This document shows, piece by piece, positions 34,369-42,423 of a DNA stretch of 62,485 nt (positions are counted from its first letter, which is position 1; every line of letters begins with the position of its first letter). Location: NCBI GenBank assembly GCA_016789725.1, contig JAEUQN010000015.1:1-62485 (forward strand). The letters are read 5' to 3'. The stretch comes from Blastocatellia bacterium (lineage in GTDB: Bacteria; Acidobacteriota; Blastocatellia; RBC074). Both the position numbers and the translations under genes were made by a program. The notes below the pieces were generated by a model. It was not told the DNA's origin. It saw only the letters and a list, made by a program, of their open reading frames with translations, and did not search any database.

Positions 34369-35964
34369 ATGCCCCAACTAAAGCTCGAAAACAGTTTGGT
34401 GGATGATCGCTATGAAGTGCGCGAGCGACTAAGCCTCGGCAGCTATGCGGAAATCTTTGTCGCACGCGACCGCCAGGCGAACGGGCAGGAAGTTGTGATC
34501 AAAGCTCTCAACACGCATTTGCAAGGCACGCCGGAAGCGGACCTCGAAAAAACCCTGATCGAAAATTTTCAGAACGAAGCGGTCGCTCTGGATGCCGTTC
34601 GTCATCCCCATGTAATTCTGCGGCTTGGACACGGCACGGCAGCGGATTTGAACGGCGTGCCGTTTCACTATTTGGTGTTGGAGTATTTGCCGGGTGGTGA
34701 TTTGCTGAAAGTGTGCAAGACGCATCCGGGAAACGCGCTGGATTTACAAGGCGCTTTATTTTATTTCAAACAAGCCTGCGAAGGTTTGGCCTATGCTCAC
34801 AGCAAGGGCGTAATTCACCGCGACCTAAAGCCCAATAACTTTTTGCTCAGCCGCGATCATTCCATCCTCAAAGTCGCGGACTTCGGCGTCGCTAAAATTG
34901 CCAACGAAGAGAATGCCGAAATCACGCGCGTGGGCGCAGACATTTACGCGCCGCCAGAACATCACCCGGACGAATCGCGCGGACACATCGGACGATTGAC
35001 CGCGTCGGCTGATATTTATTCGCTGGCAAAAAGCTTCTACACCTTGATTAGCGGGCGCGCGCCGTCACCGTTCAATCGCCGCCCGATCACGTCATTGCCA
35101 GATTCGTTGTGCCAGCAGCCCTGGGCCGGAAGTCTGCTTCGCGTCTTGCAACGGGCGACTGCCGACAGCCCGCAGAATCGTTACGCTACCGTCATTGAGT
35201 TTTGGAGCGAGTTGGCAAATGTGGCGACACAAGTGAAACCCGCTGCCAGCTTGGCAGTCGTGGAAGACGATGCGACTCGCGTGCGAACGAAAGAGGTCAA
35301 AGACGAATTGAAAGTCGTGCCGTCGAGTATGCCTGCCAAGCCGGAGCAGCCGGAATTCACTTCCTTGCTGGATGCTTCGACCGCAAATATTACTACCTCG
35401 ACGCCGACCTCATTTCCGGCAGTCGCAGACCGTCGCAAAATAGTTGTCAACTTTGAGCCAACCAAACCGGAAGCGAAGGTCACACCGCCAAACGCACAAC
35501 CTTCAAAAACGCCTGCTTCTCAACCGCCTCCATCCCAGGTTCAGTCAATCACCGATCTTTCAATGGAGTCGTTTATGGCTCCGATGTGGCGACGTGTGGC
35601 GGTTGCCGTGTTGGCTGTATTGTTTTTGGCGACGCTCGTCAGCGTCTATCGCTACGCGCGCGAGAAGCGGACGAATGCTTCGACTGTGAATAATCCGGGT
35701 AACACATCACCTAAATTTTTTGGCGAGCAACTCGAAGTAATTGCGGATGGTCTAACAGTTCGCAGCGGGCCGGGCGCGAACTTTGAGAAATTAGGCGAAA
35801 TTACGCAAAATTCCAAGCACAAAGTGCTGAGCAAAAATGTCAACGGCTGGGTACAAATTGAGGTCAGTGAATGGAGTCCTCGCTACCCCGCCGGAACGCA
35901 AAAGCAGGGCTGGGTCAACGGCAATGCCAAGTTCGTCAACATCACATCACGGGGCTTGTTCTAA
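34369..35964 (+). CDS. membrane-bound serine/threonine protein kinase with SH3b domain
   Basis: This 531-residue Hanks-type kinase has a kinase domain (about 12-285) with LSLGSYAEIFVARD as glycine loop, VVIKAL (ATP lysine), HRDLKPNNFLL (catalytic loop) and DFGVAKI. YAPPEHHP stands in place of APE. A Pro/Thr-rich juxtamembrane part is followed by one span (about 404-427). An extracytoplasmic bacterial SH3 domain follows (about 455-531, VIADGLTVRSGPGANFEKLGEI), which may bind cell wall. The FHA protein encoded next is a likely phospho-reader of this kinase. No Shine-Dalgarno is seen. Confidence 0.94.
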   Translation: MPQLKLENSLVDDRYEVRERLSLGSYAEIFVARDRQANGQEVVIKALNTHLQGTPEADLEKTLIENFQNEAVALDAVRHPHVILRLGHGTAADLNGVPFHYLVLEYLPGGDLLKVCKTHPGNALDLQGALFYFKQACEGLAYAHSKGVIHRDLKPNNFLLSRDHSILKVADFGVAKIANEENAEITRVGADIYAPPEHHPDESRGHIGRLTASADIYSLAKSFYTLISGRAPSPFNRRPITSLPDSLCQQPWAGSLLRVLQRATADSPQNRYATVIEFWSELANVATQVKPAASLAVVEDDATRVRTKEVKDELKVVPSSMPAKPEQPEFTSLLDASTANITTSTPTSFPAVADRRKIVVNFEPTKPEAKVTPPNAQPSKTPASQPPPSQVQSITDLSMESFMAPMWRRVAVAVLAVLFLATLVSVYRYAREKRTNASTVNNPGNTSPKFFGEQLEVIADGLTVRSGPGANFEKLGEITQNSKHKVLSKNVNGWVQIEVSEWSPRYPAGTQKQGWVNGNAKFVNITSRGLF

Positions 35965-35991
35965 AGCGAATAACTACTGATCGGAGCAACT

Positions 35992-36864
35992 ATGGGATTG
36001 AAAAATTTAATCGGCGATTTCCGCAAATGGCTGGACGGGGAAGATGCCGCCTCGCTCGCCCCGGAAGCGCCTCCGGCCCGACGCGAGTGGGAAGAATTTC
36101 TGGTTTCCGTCGCCCGCGAAGTCGAAACCGCAATGCAGCGCGAAATGTTTACGCCACCCGGCGGCCCAACCTATATTCCGCGTGAGTACCTGGTGTTTTT
36201 GAGCAAAGCGGATGACTCTCAATGGCAGGGTGACAAGCGCGAAGGCCTTCAACGCGGCTTGTATCATGTATTGTCCGAACGCGCCAAAGAGTTAATTAGC
36301 GACAAAGACGTACAAACCAAGAGCTTCGCCATCGAATTGCGTGTGGACGGCACCCTGGAGAAAGGCCAGTTCCGCGTGCAGCCCGTGTGGGACAGCACCG
36401 CGCCGAAAACCGAAGTGAAGCCGCGCCAGAAAGTTGCTGCACCAACCACACCAGTGGCCGACCCCGAAGAAACGATCACTGCGCCACTCAACACGGACAG
36501 CCCTGCCACACTCGTACGACCGCGTGCGCCGCTGTTTATGCTGGAATTCAGCCGCGACGGGGAAGCATCCGAAACTTTCCCCTGCCACAAACCACAAATT
36601 AGCATTGGGCGCGGCGCAAAGGACATTCAAGTAGATTTACGTTTGGACGGTGATCTCGAAATCAGTCGCAAACAGGCCACTATTGAGCGATTGGCGGACG
36701 GACGCTTTGCGATTACCTGTGAAGGCCGCAATGCGTTAGAAGTTGCCGGACGCGAAGTCACGCAAGGAGATCGTGTAGAATTCGAGGTAGGCGAAGCCGT
36801 CCGAGTTGGAATTTATCGGCTTCGTTGCCAATTGCAAAGCTCCTCTGTCGAGCAGCTATCGTAA
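35992..36864 (+). CDS. DUF3662-FHA domain protein
   Basis: This 290-residue cytosolic protein has an N-terminal DUF3662/FhaA-type domain (about 25-140: EFLVSVAREVETAMQREM, YIPREYLVFLSKADDSQW). A linker follows, then a C-terminal FHA domain (about 190-285: PQISIGRGAKDIQVDLRL, EISRKQATIERLADG, NALEVAGREVTQGDRVEF). FHA domains bind phosphothreonine, so it is probably a partner or substrate of the kinase encoded 27 bases upstream. GGAG precedes the ATG. The pairing resembles the FhaA-PknB system of actinobacteria. Confidence 0.9.
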   Translation: MGLKNLIGDFRKWLDGEDAASLAPEAPPARREWEEFLVSVAREVETAMQREMFTPPGGPTYIPREYLVFLSKADDSQWQGDKREGLQRGLYHVLSERAKELISDKDVQTKSFAIELRVDGTLEKGQFRVQPVWDSTAPKTEVKPRQKVAAPTTPVADPEETITAPLNTDSPATLVRPRAPLFMLEFSRDGEASETFPCHKPQISIGRGAKDIQVDLRLDGDLEISRKQATIERLADGRFAITCEGRNALEVAGREVTQGDRVEFEVGEAVRVGIYRLRCQLQSSSVEQLS

Positions 36865-36946
36865 TTTCTTTGGCAGAATTCCCGGCAACTTTCCGCCACT
36901 TGCGGCGTTATACTTGGACGGCCCTCAAACCCAAAGGATTTTTTTC

Positions 36947-38026
36947 ATGCGTAGTTTTGGTCGTCACTTATTCGCGCTGGCTTTGTTTCTCGCCTTTACG
37001 GTCGTCATTTTCGCACAAGACAAATCCAAAGAAGAACCAAAGGAGCAAGTATTGCGCGTGGATACCAGTCTGGTTTCCATTGACGTTGTTGTAACGAGCA
37101 AGACGGGCGCGCGCAGCCCCGCGAACCTAAAGGCCGAAGACTTTGTCGTTTATGAAGATGGCGTGCGACAAAAAGTCGAAAACTTCGCCGCGACCGATGT
37201 CCCGTTCAATGTCGTGCTGTTGATTGACACGTCTGGTAGCACGAAGGACGACACTGATTTGCTGAAAAAAGCCGCGAGGCGATTTCTCAGCGAAATGCGC
37301 CCGCAAGATCGCATCGCTATTATTGAACTCAATCAGCGCGTGTCCGTGCTGGAAGAACTCACTTCTGACCGCGACAAGCTCGAACACGCGATTGATTTTT
37401 TGCAACCGGGGACGGGGACGGCTTTTTATGACGCTTTGCAAATTGCGCTGGAAGATGTGCTGAAAAATGTGGACGGACGCAAAGCCATTATCGCATTGAC
37501 TGATGGTGTAGATTCGACGGGTGGTGCGACGTATGACGAAATTTTGCCTGAGATTGAAAAGGCGCGCGTTACAACTTACTTCCTTGAAGTCAGTACCGAA
37601 ACAATTACCGAGAAAGGAATGATGCTGGATTGCAATGACCAGAAAAGCTTTCATTTCTCGCGCAAACAGTTAAGGAAGTATTTGCAGGAATATGCCGATG
37701 GCGCAGACGATTCGCAGTACCAGGATCATTGTGATTTGTCCCGGTTGGAACGGATGCAAATCAATCGGCGCTTGTATGAATCGGCCCGCAAGGAACTCCG
37801 CGAATTGTCATCCCAAACCGGTGGTCGCGTTTACCCCTGCAAATATCTTTCGGAAATCGAACCCGCCTATACACAAATTGCAGCAGAACTGCGCACCCAA
37901 TATTCGCTCGGCTATTACCCCAAAAATGAAAAGCGCGATGGCAAATGGCGGATGCTGAAGATTGAGCTGAATCGCTCCGGCTTCATCGCCAAAACTAAAC
38001 CCGGCTATCGCGCACCGCAAAATTAG
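36947..38026 (+). CDS. exported VWFA-related acidobacterial protein
   Basis: This 359-residue protein from the ATG at 36947 has AAAGGA upstream; the longer frame runs into the FHA gene. The signal peptide is MRSFGRHLFALALFLAFTVVIFA. A beta domain (about 30-85) leads into a von Willebrand factor A domain (about 90-330) with a MIDAS DTSGSTKDD. The type is common in Acidobacteria. An insertion with cysteines (MLDCNDQKSF, DHCDLSRLERM, YPCKYL) is present. The C-terminus is LGYYPKNEKRDGKWRMLKIEL. It follows the kinase-FHA pair and may be controlled by it. Confidence 0.9.
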   Translation: MRSFGRHLFALALFLAFTVVIFAQDKSKEEPKEQVLRVDTSLVSIDVVVTSKTGARSPANLKAEDFVVYEDGVRQKVENFAATDVPFNVVLLIDTSGSTKDDTDLLKKAARRFLSEMRPQDRIAIIELNQRVSVLEELTSDRDKLEHAIDFLQPGTGTAFYDALQIALEDVLKNVDGRKAIIALTDGVDSTGGATYDEILPEIEKARVTTYFLEVSTETITEKGMMLDCNDQKSFHFSRKQLRKYLQEYADGADDSQYQDHCDLSRLERMQINRRLYESARKELRELSSQTGGRVYPCKYLSEIEPAYTQIAAELRTQYSLGYYPKNEKRDGKWRMLKIELNRSGFIAKTKPGYRAPQN

Positions 38027-38191
38027 GTTGCACCATATCGTGTGAGGTGAATGCTCATATCGGGCGCAAATTTCTTACCTTTAAGACGGTTTCGATAAAA
38101 AGCCCTGTAAAATCGCATATTTTAAGTATTTTGGTCAGCGGCACATTCCTTGCTAATTCTCCGAACGAAGACCCCCACGATAGGAGTGCTT

Positions 38192-38305
38192 ATGTTCGGA
38201 ACCTGCAAACGCCAACAACAACAAGAAGAAACTTTCCTCTGCACCGCGCTCGTGGTCTTTAATCTAGCCTTACTGAGCCTCTTCATTTTTGTTTGTATCA
38301 AATAA
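38192..38305 (+). CDS. 37-residue membrane peptide
   Basis: The frame from the ATG at 38192 to a TAA encodes MFGTCKRQQQQEETFLCTAL followed by VVFNLALLSLFIFVCIK. This is a polar N-terminus with a Gln run and a hydrophobic C-terminal helix with three Cys overall. GGAG lies 5 bases before the ATG, which supports translation. It lies in an otherwise empty space between the VWA gene and the adenylyltransferase. Its function is unknown; it could be a small regulatory membrane protein. A chance reading frame cannot be ruled out. Confidence 0.5.
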   Translation: MFGTCKRQQQQEETFLCTALVVFNLALLSLFIFVCIK

Positions 38306-38356
38306 GCTGCCGTCCGCTTGTCCCGCTCCGCTTGGGTCCATTACTATCACCAAGTG

Positions 38357-38830
38357 ATGAGCAAAGTAGTTTCTCTTGATCAACTTCAACCAGCGCGCGA
38401 ACAACTCCGCCACGCGGGAAAATCGGTAGTCTTTACAAATGGCTGCTTTGATCTTTTGCATCCGGGACACGTGCGGTATTTGCAGGAAGCACGAAGCCTC
38501 GGCGATGCTCTGATCGTTGCGCTGAATAGCGACCGCGCGGTGCGTGAACTCAAAGGTGCAACCCGTCCCATTCTCAAAGAAAATGAACGTGCCGAAGTCA
38601 TGGCGGCGCTGGAATGCGTGGATTATGTCGTGATCTTCGATGATATTTCACCGCAAGCGACGATAGCTGCCTTGTTACCTGACATTTTGGTCAAAGGCGG
38701 CGATTGGGGCGTGGAGAACATTATCGGAGCGTCCGAAGTCACTGCGGCTGGCGGTCAGGTTTTGAGCCTGAATTTCGTCCCCGGCGTTTCGACGTCGGAA
38801 ATCATTGACCGTATCCAACGAATCCATTAA
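38357..38830 (+). CDS. D-glycero-beta-D-manno-heptose 1-phosphate adenylyltransferase-like protein
   Basis: This 157-residue cytidylyltransferase-fold enzyme has [23 protein letters not shown] (nucleotide-binding HxGH) and [18 protein letters not shown], and ends with [11 protein letters not shown] (STSxII). It matches RfaE domain 2 of ADP-heptose synthesis, here not fused to the kinase domain. ADP-heptose goes into lipopolysaccharide core. The ATG at 38357 is taken because the upstream TTG extension is not conserved. It is 11 bases before thiL, though the two pathways are unrelated. Confidence 0.9.
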   Translation: MSKVVSLDQLQPAREQLRHAGKSVVFTNGCFDLLHPGHVRYLQEARSLGDALIVALNSDRAVRELKGATRPILKENERAEVMAALECVDYVVIFDDISPQATIAALLPDILVKGGDWGVENIIGASEVTAAGGQVLSLNFVPGVSTSEIIDRIQRIH

Positions 38831-38841
38831 AGCGCCTGAAG

Positions 38842-39852
38842 ATGTCTTCCGAATTTTCCTTTATTCAACAAATTCGTCAGCGCGCTTTGCAAGCCTCGCC
38901 CAACTTGAGCTTAGGCATCGGCGACGACACTGCGATCTGGCGCGAACAAGCAGGGCGTGAACGACTCATCACGACGGATTTGCTGATTGAAAATGTTCAT
39001 TTCAAATTGGATTACACGCCTCTCGCCTGTTTGGGACATAAAGCCTTAGCCGTCAGTTTGAGCGACATCGCGGCGATGGGCGGTAAGCCTGAATTTGCCT
39101 TGCTTTCACTTGGTCTTCCAAAATCTCAGCTTGCCAATCCTGCGTGGCAGGATTTCTTCGACGGTTATTTTGCCTTAGCGCGAAAACATGGCGTGACCTT
39201 GATCGGTGGCGACACGTCGTCTTCGCCTGATACGTTGGTGGTTGATTCGATTGTGATTGGAAGTTGTGCGTCTGGAAAAGCGATTCGGCGTAGCGGCGCA
39301 CAAGTGGGCGATGCAATTTATGTGACCGGAGAGCTTGGTGCAGCGGCGACGGGATTGGAGCTGCTTTTGCGCGGCGAGAAGTACGATGCAACTACAAACG
39401 ATTTGCGACAAGCGGCGATTCGCGCGCATTTGTTGCCCGAACCTCGCCTCGCGTTTGCACAACGGCTGAACAGCCTTGCGGGCGCGATGATGGATGTGAG
39501 TGATGGGCTGGCGCAAGACCTCGCGCATATTTGCGAAGAAAGTGACGTTGACGCAATTATTGATTTTGATGCCGTACCAATAGCGGATTGTGTCAGGTTG
39601 GTTCGACCTGTCAAAGAAGAGGCTTTTTCGCTCGGCATCAGTGGGGGTGAGGATTATGAGTTGCTGTTGACCACAAACCCTGCCAACGAAGCAGCCTTAC
39701 AAAATCTCGCGACTAAATGCCAACTGCGTCTCACGCGCATTGGTGAAATCATTGTTCGCCGCCTACCTCAAGCGAAGCCGCAATTGTTTTTGCGCACAGC
39801 CGATAGCGTTGATTTGCTCACAGTAAAAGGCTACGATCACTTTTGCCGCTGA
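38842..39852 (+). CDS. thiL: thiamine-monophosphate kinase
   Basis: This 336-residue enzyme phosphorylates thiamine phosphate to the diphosphate cofactor. Conserved features are GIGDDTAIW, TTDLLIENVHF, HKALAVSLSDIAAMGGKPEFALLSLGLP, LIGGDTSSS and MMDVSDGLAQDLAHI, as expected in the PurM/ThiL fold. Thiamine diphosphate is a cofactor of the E1 component that works with the E2 and E3 genes of this window. The start follows the adenylyltransferase gene by 11 bases. Confidence 0.95.
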   Translation: MSSEFSFIQQIRQRALQASPNLSLGIGDDTAIWREQAGRERLITTDLLIENVHFKLDYTPLACLGHKALAVSLSDIAAMGGKPEFALLSLGLPKSQLANPAWQDFFDGYFALARKHGVTLIGGDTSSSPDTLVVDSIVIGSCASGKAIRRSGAQVGDAIYVTGELGAAATGLELLLRGEKYDATTNDLRQAAIRAHLLPEPRLAFAQRLNSLAGAMMDVSDGLAQDLAHICEESDVDAIIDFDAVPIADCVRLVRPVKEEAFSLGISGGEDYELLLTTNPANEAALQNLATKCQLRLTRIGEIIVRRLPQAKPQLFLRTADSVDLLTVKGYDHFCR

Positions 39853-39883
39853 GACAGAGACACAAATATTGGTGAAGTAACGA

Positions 39884-40750
39884 ATGATAACTCCTGAAGA
39901 ACGACGAAAAAAAATCCTGCTGCGCAAGATGGGCGAAGCGATCAAAGACTTCGGCATGATTACCGAAGGCGATAAGATTATGGTGTGCTTGAGCGGTGGC
40001 AAAGATAGCTATTCATTGCTGTCGCTGTTGCTTGAACTCAAACGCAAAGCACCTGTAAATTTTGAATTACTCGCCGTCAACCTGGATCAGAAGCAACCGG
40101 ACTTTCCCGAACAGGTGCTGCCTGATTATTTGACCAGCATTGGCGTACCATTTCGGATTGAAGAGCAGGACACCTATTCCATCGTCAAACGGTTAGAGCC
40201 GCGTACGTATTGTTCTGTTTGCGCGCGTTTGCGTCGCGGAATTTTGTATCGCGTCGCGGTCGAAGAAGGCTGTACCAAAATTGCGCTCGGTCATCATGCG
40301 GACGATTGTGTGAATACGTTTCTGATGAATGTTTTTTACGTCGGACAATTGAAGGCCATGCCACCAATTTTGCGATCTGATGACGGTCGCAACACGATCA
40401 TTCGCCCGTTGATTTATTGCTGGGAAAAAGAAGTCGCCGCGTATGCCGCCGATCAGGATTTCCCCATCATTCCGTGTAACCTCTGTGGATCGCAGGAAAA
40501 TCTAAAGCGCAAAAAGGTCAAGCAATTTCTCGATATGATTGAGCAAACAGATTTTCCCCACGTCCGCAAATCTCTGTTGACCGCCCTGGGCAATGCGACT
40601 GCTACGCATTTGCTTGATCCCAAACTGTTCGATTTCAAATCGCTTTCGGCTGCGGTTGGGGATGTCTCCGCCGAACTGGATGACGCGATTGGCTATCATG
40701 AGCCAAATCCGTCACCTCAATTACTTTCACAACTTGCTATTTTGCAGTGA
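39884..40750 (+). CDS. ttcA: TtcA-like tRNA 2-thiocytidine synthetase
   Basis: This 288-residue ATP-pyrophosphatase has the PP-loop [14 protein letters not shown] (about 37-50) and the two cluster-binding CxxC motifs: [16 protein letters not shown] (about 107) and [15 protein letters not shown] (about 200). The family makes 2-thiocytidine at tRNA position 32 using an iron-sulphur cluster. [19 protein letters not shown] is the conserved segment near the active site. The ATG follows thiL by 31 bases. Assignment is by motif; a TtuA or CTU1-type function is less likely. Confidence 0.92.
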   Translation: MITPEERRKKILLRKMGEAIKDFGMITEGDKIMVCLSGGKDSYSLLSLLLELKRKAPVNFELLAVNLDQKQPDFPEQVLPDYLTSIGVPFRIEEQDTYSIVKRLEPRTYCSVCARLRRGILYRVAVEEGCTKIALGHHADDCVNTFLMNVFYVGQLKAMPPILRSDDGRNTIIRPLIYCWEKEVAAYAADQDFPIIPCNLCGSQENLKRKKVKQFLDMIEQTDFPHVRKSLLTALGNATATHLLDPKLFDFKSLSAAVGDVSAELDDAIGYHEPNPSPQLLSQLAILQ

Positions 40751-40855
40751 GGAGAGAGTTCTCGCCAAATTTGGATTTCGTGGCGGGCGGTGCTAAGATG
40801 CCGTTGCCTTGTTCCACGCTATCCAGGAAATCGAACACAAATTTCAGGAAGACCG

Positions 40856-41449
40856 ATGCAAAATCCGATCCCGCCGACGAAGCTTGTGCAGATTGAGCCG
40901 CTCCGGAAAAACGTCTCAATCCTTTCATCTTCAACTGAAAATCAACTAAACCCCAAACCCGTAACGGACATTAGTCTGCCCCCTGTGCCTTCGGATGCCT
41001 GGGTCTACAGCATGAAGACGTACATGCTGATGCGCAAAGTTCTGGGGTTCTTTTACACCGCGCATTCGTACGGTGCGACGCGGCGCTGGCTAATGGCCAC
41101 GTTCTTGCCGGATAAAATTCTGTATCGCTGGAAGCCCTATCAACAGGGCGGCTGCAATCGTTGCGGATTGTGCTGCAAGATAGTGTTCAACTGCCCGTTT
41201 TTTTATGAGGACGGAAAAACCACCGCCTGCATGATTTACACCACGAAACACGCGGTTCCTCCGTGCGTCACCTTTCCGGTTGACCCGTGGGATTTGCGCG
41301 AAGTGCAACGCGAAGTTGCCCCTGCGCCCTGCCCGTTTTACTACGAAGGACAACCAGAGCACCCGACGACCTGGGGCGCAATCAAGGCCGAAATCAAATT
41401 AGCCTGGGATAAGCGGAAAAATAAGCTGAAAGAGGCGTTCGATTTTTGA
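40856..41449 (+). CDS. YkgJ-family cysteine cluster protein
   Basis: This 197-residue protein from the ATG at 40856 has AGGAAG upstream. The core motif is GGCNRCGLCCKIVFNCPFF (about 98-116), followed by TACMIY, PPCVTFPVDP and APAPCPFYYE, as in UPF0153/YkgJ proteins that bind zinc or iron-sulphur. The N-terminal about 60 residues are proline-rich. The middle part, KTYMLMRKVLGFFYTAHSYGATRRWL, may be membrane-associated. Function unknown. Confidence 0.82.
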   Translation: MQNPIPPTKLVQIEPLRKNVSILSSSTENQLNPKPVTDISLPPVPSDAWVYSMKTYMLMRKVLGFFYTAHSYGATRRWLMATFLPDKILYRWKPYQQGGCNRCGLCCKIVFNCPFFYEDGKTTACMIYTTKHAVPPCVTFPVDPWDLREVQREVAPAPCPFYYEGQPEHPTTWGAIKAEIKLAWDKRKNKLKEAFDF

Positions 41450-41468
41450 TGAAGCAATTGGGGGAGTC

Positions 41469-42314
41469 ATGAACAAGGTCATAATATTTGCTACCTTGGT
41501 TTTTTCCTGCTGCCTGACGAATTCTGTTACGGCACAGAAACTGAAAACCGAAGAATTAATCGCCAAACATTTGGACTCTATTGGCGCTCCAGAAACGAGA
41601 GCTTCCATCACGAGTCATGTGTTGATCGGAGAAACAAGGCTGCGTATTAAAGGCGGGCGTTTAGGTGAGACTGGAGGGCCGGTTGTCATGGCCTCGGAGA
41701 AGGAAAAGCATTTGATTGGCATGACGCTCGGTTCCACTAACTATCCGCACGAAAAGATCGGTTATGATGGGAAATTATTAAAGGCGGCGTATTTGTTACC
41801 TGGTGTTCGGTCAACGCTGGGAGACTTCTTTATCTCAAATCCTGTGTTTTTCCGCGAAGGGTTGCTGGGAGGTGTGCTCTCAACCGCCTGGGCATTATCT
41901 GATCCCAAGTTTCGCGGGGCCAAGGTAGAGTATAAAGGTCTCAAGAAAATAGAAGATAAAGAACTACACGAATTACTTTATATCCCAAACAAAGGTTCTG
42001 ATTTCACCATTAAATTGTATTTTGACGCTGAGTTTAGGCACGTTCGCAGCGAATTTACGCGGATTCTCTCTGCGACTCAGGGCGCAACCCCCGACGATTC
42101 GGCTAAACGCGGCGATACCCGGTATCGGCTGACGGAAGAGTTTTCAGATTTTAAAAAGGAAAGCGGTTTGATGTTGCCGCACAGTTACAAAATGAATCTC
42201 ACGGTTTTTGGGCAAGGTGTTTCAGCCAATCAACAGGAATGGGAGATCAAGCTTCTTCGCTTTGCTTTCAACCAGCCGATTCCTCCTGAATCCTATAACA
42301 CTGAGGCAAAGTGA
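41469..42314 (+). CDS. exported protein with LolA-like fold
   Basis: This 281-residue protein has a signal peptide (MNKVIIFATLVFSCCLTNSVTA). The mature part is beta-rich, with KTEELIAKHLDSIGAPETRA at its N-terminus, a start typical of outer-membrane lipoprotein-sorting-like proteins in acidobacteria. It has two segments (GYDGKLLKAAYLLPGVRSTLGDFF, HELLYIPNKGSDFTIKLYFDAEFRHVRSEFT) in the order seen for LolA/LppX-like barrels. The function is unknown. It starts 19 bases after the YkgJ gene, with GGGGG upstream, and is followed by a terminator. Confidence 0.75.
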   Translation: MNKVIIFATLVFSCCLTNSVTAQKLKTEELIAKHLDSIGAPETRASITSHVLIGETRLRIKGGRLGETGGPVVMASEKEKHLIGMTLGSTNYPHEKIGYDGKLLKAAYLLPGVRSTLGDFFISNPVFFREGLLGGVLSTAWALSDPKFRGAKVEYKGLKKIEDKELHELLYIPNKGSDFTIKLYFDAEFRHVRSEFTRILSATQGATPDDSAKRGDTRYRLTEEFSDFKKESGLMLPHSYKMNLTVFGQGVSANQQEWEIKLLRFAFNQPIPPESYNTEAK

Positions 42315-42363
42315 TTATCCTCCGATCACGGTTCGCCAGATCAAATGATGGTTAGAAAAGAAA

Positions 42364-42391
42364 AGGGCTGGAGATGTTAATCTCCAGCCCT
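42364..42391. terminator. bidirectional intrinsic terminator
   Basis: A perfect 12-bp stem (42364-42375 with 42380-42391, arm AGGGCTGGAGAT) has a GTTA tetraloop. On the minus strand it is followed by TTTTCTTTTC, a strong T-run for TonB receptor 2. On the plus strand it follows the exported protein gene by 49 bases. Confidence 0.92.
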
Positions 42392-42423
42392 AAGTATTTT
42401 GTGCCTACCTGATCATCGGTAGA

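Noticed and set aside
36806..36946. Longer N-terminus for the VWA protein
   Set aside because: It would overlap the FHA gene and place the signal peptide internally; the ATG at 36947 has a good ribosome binding site.
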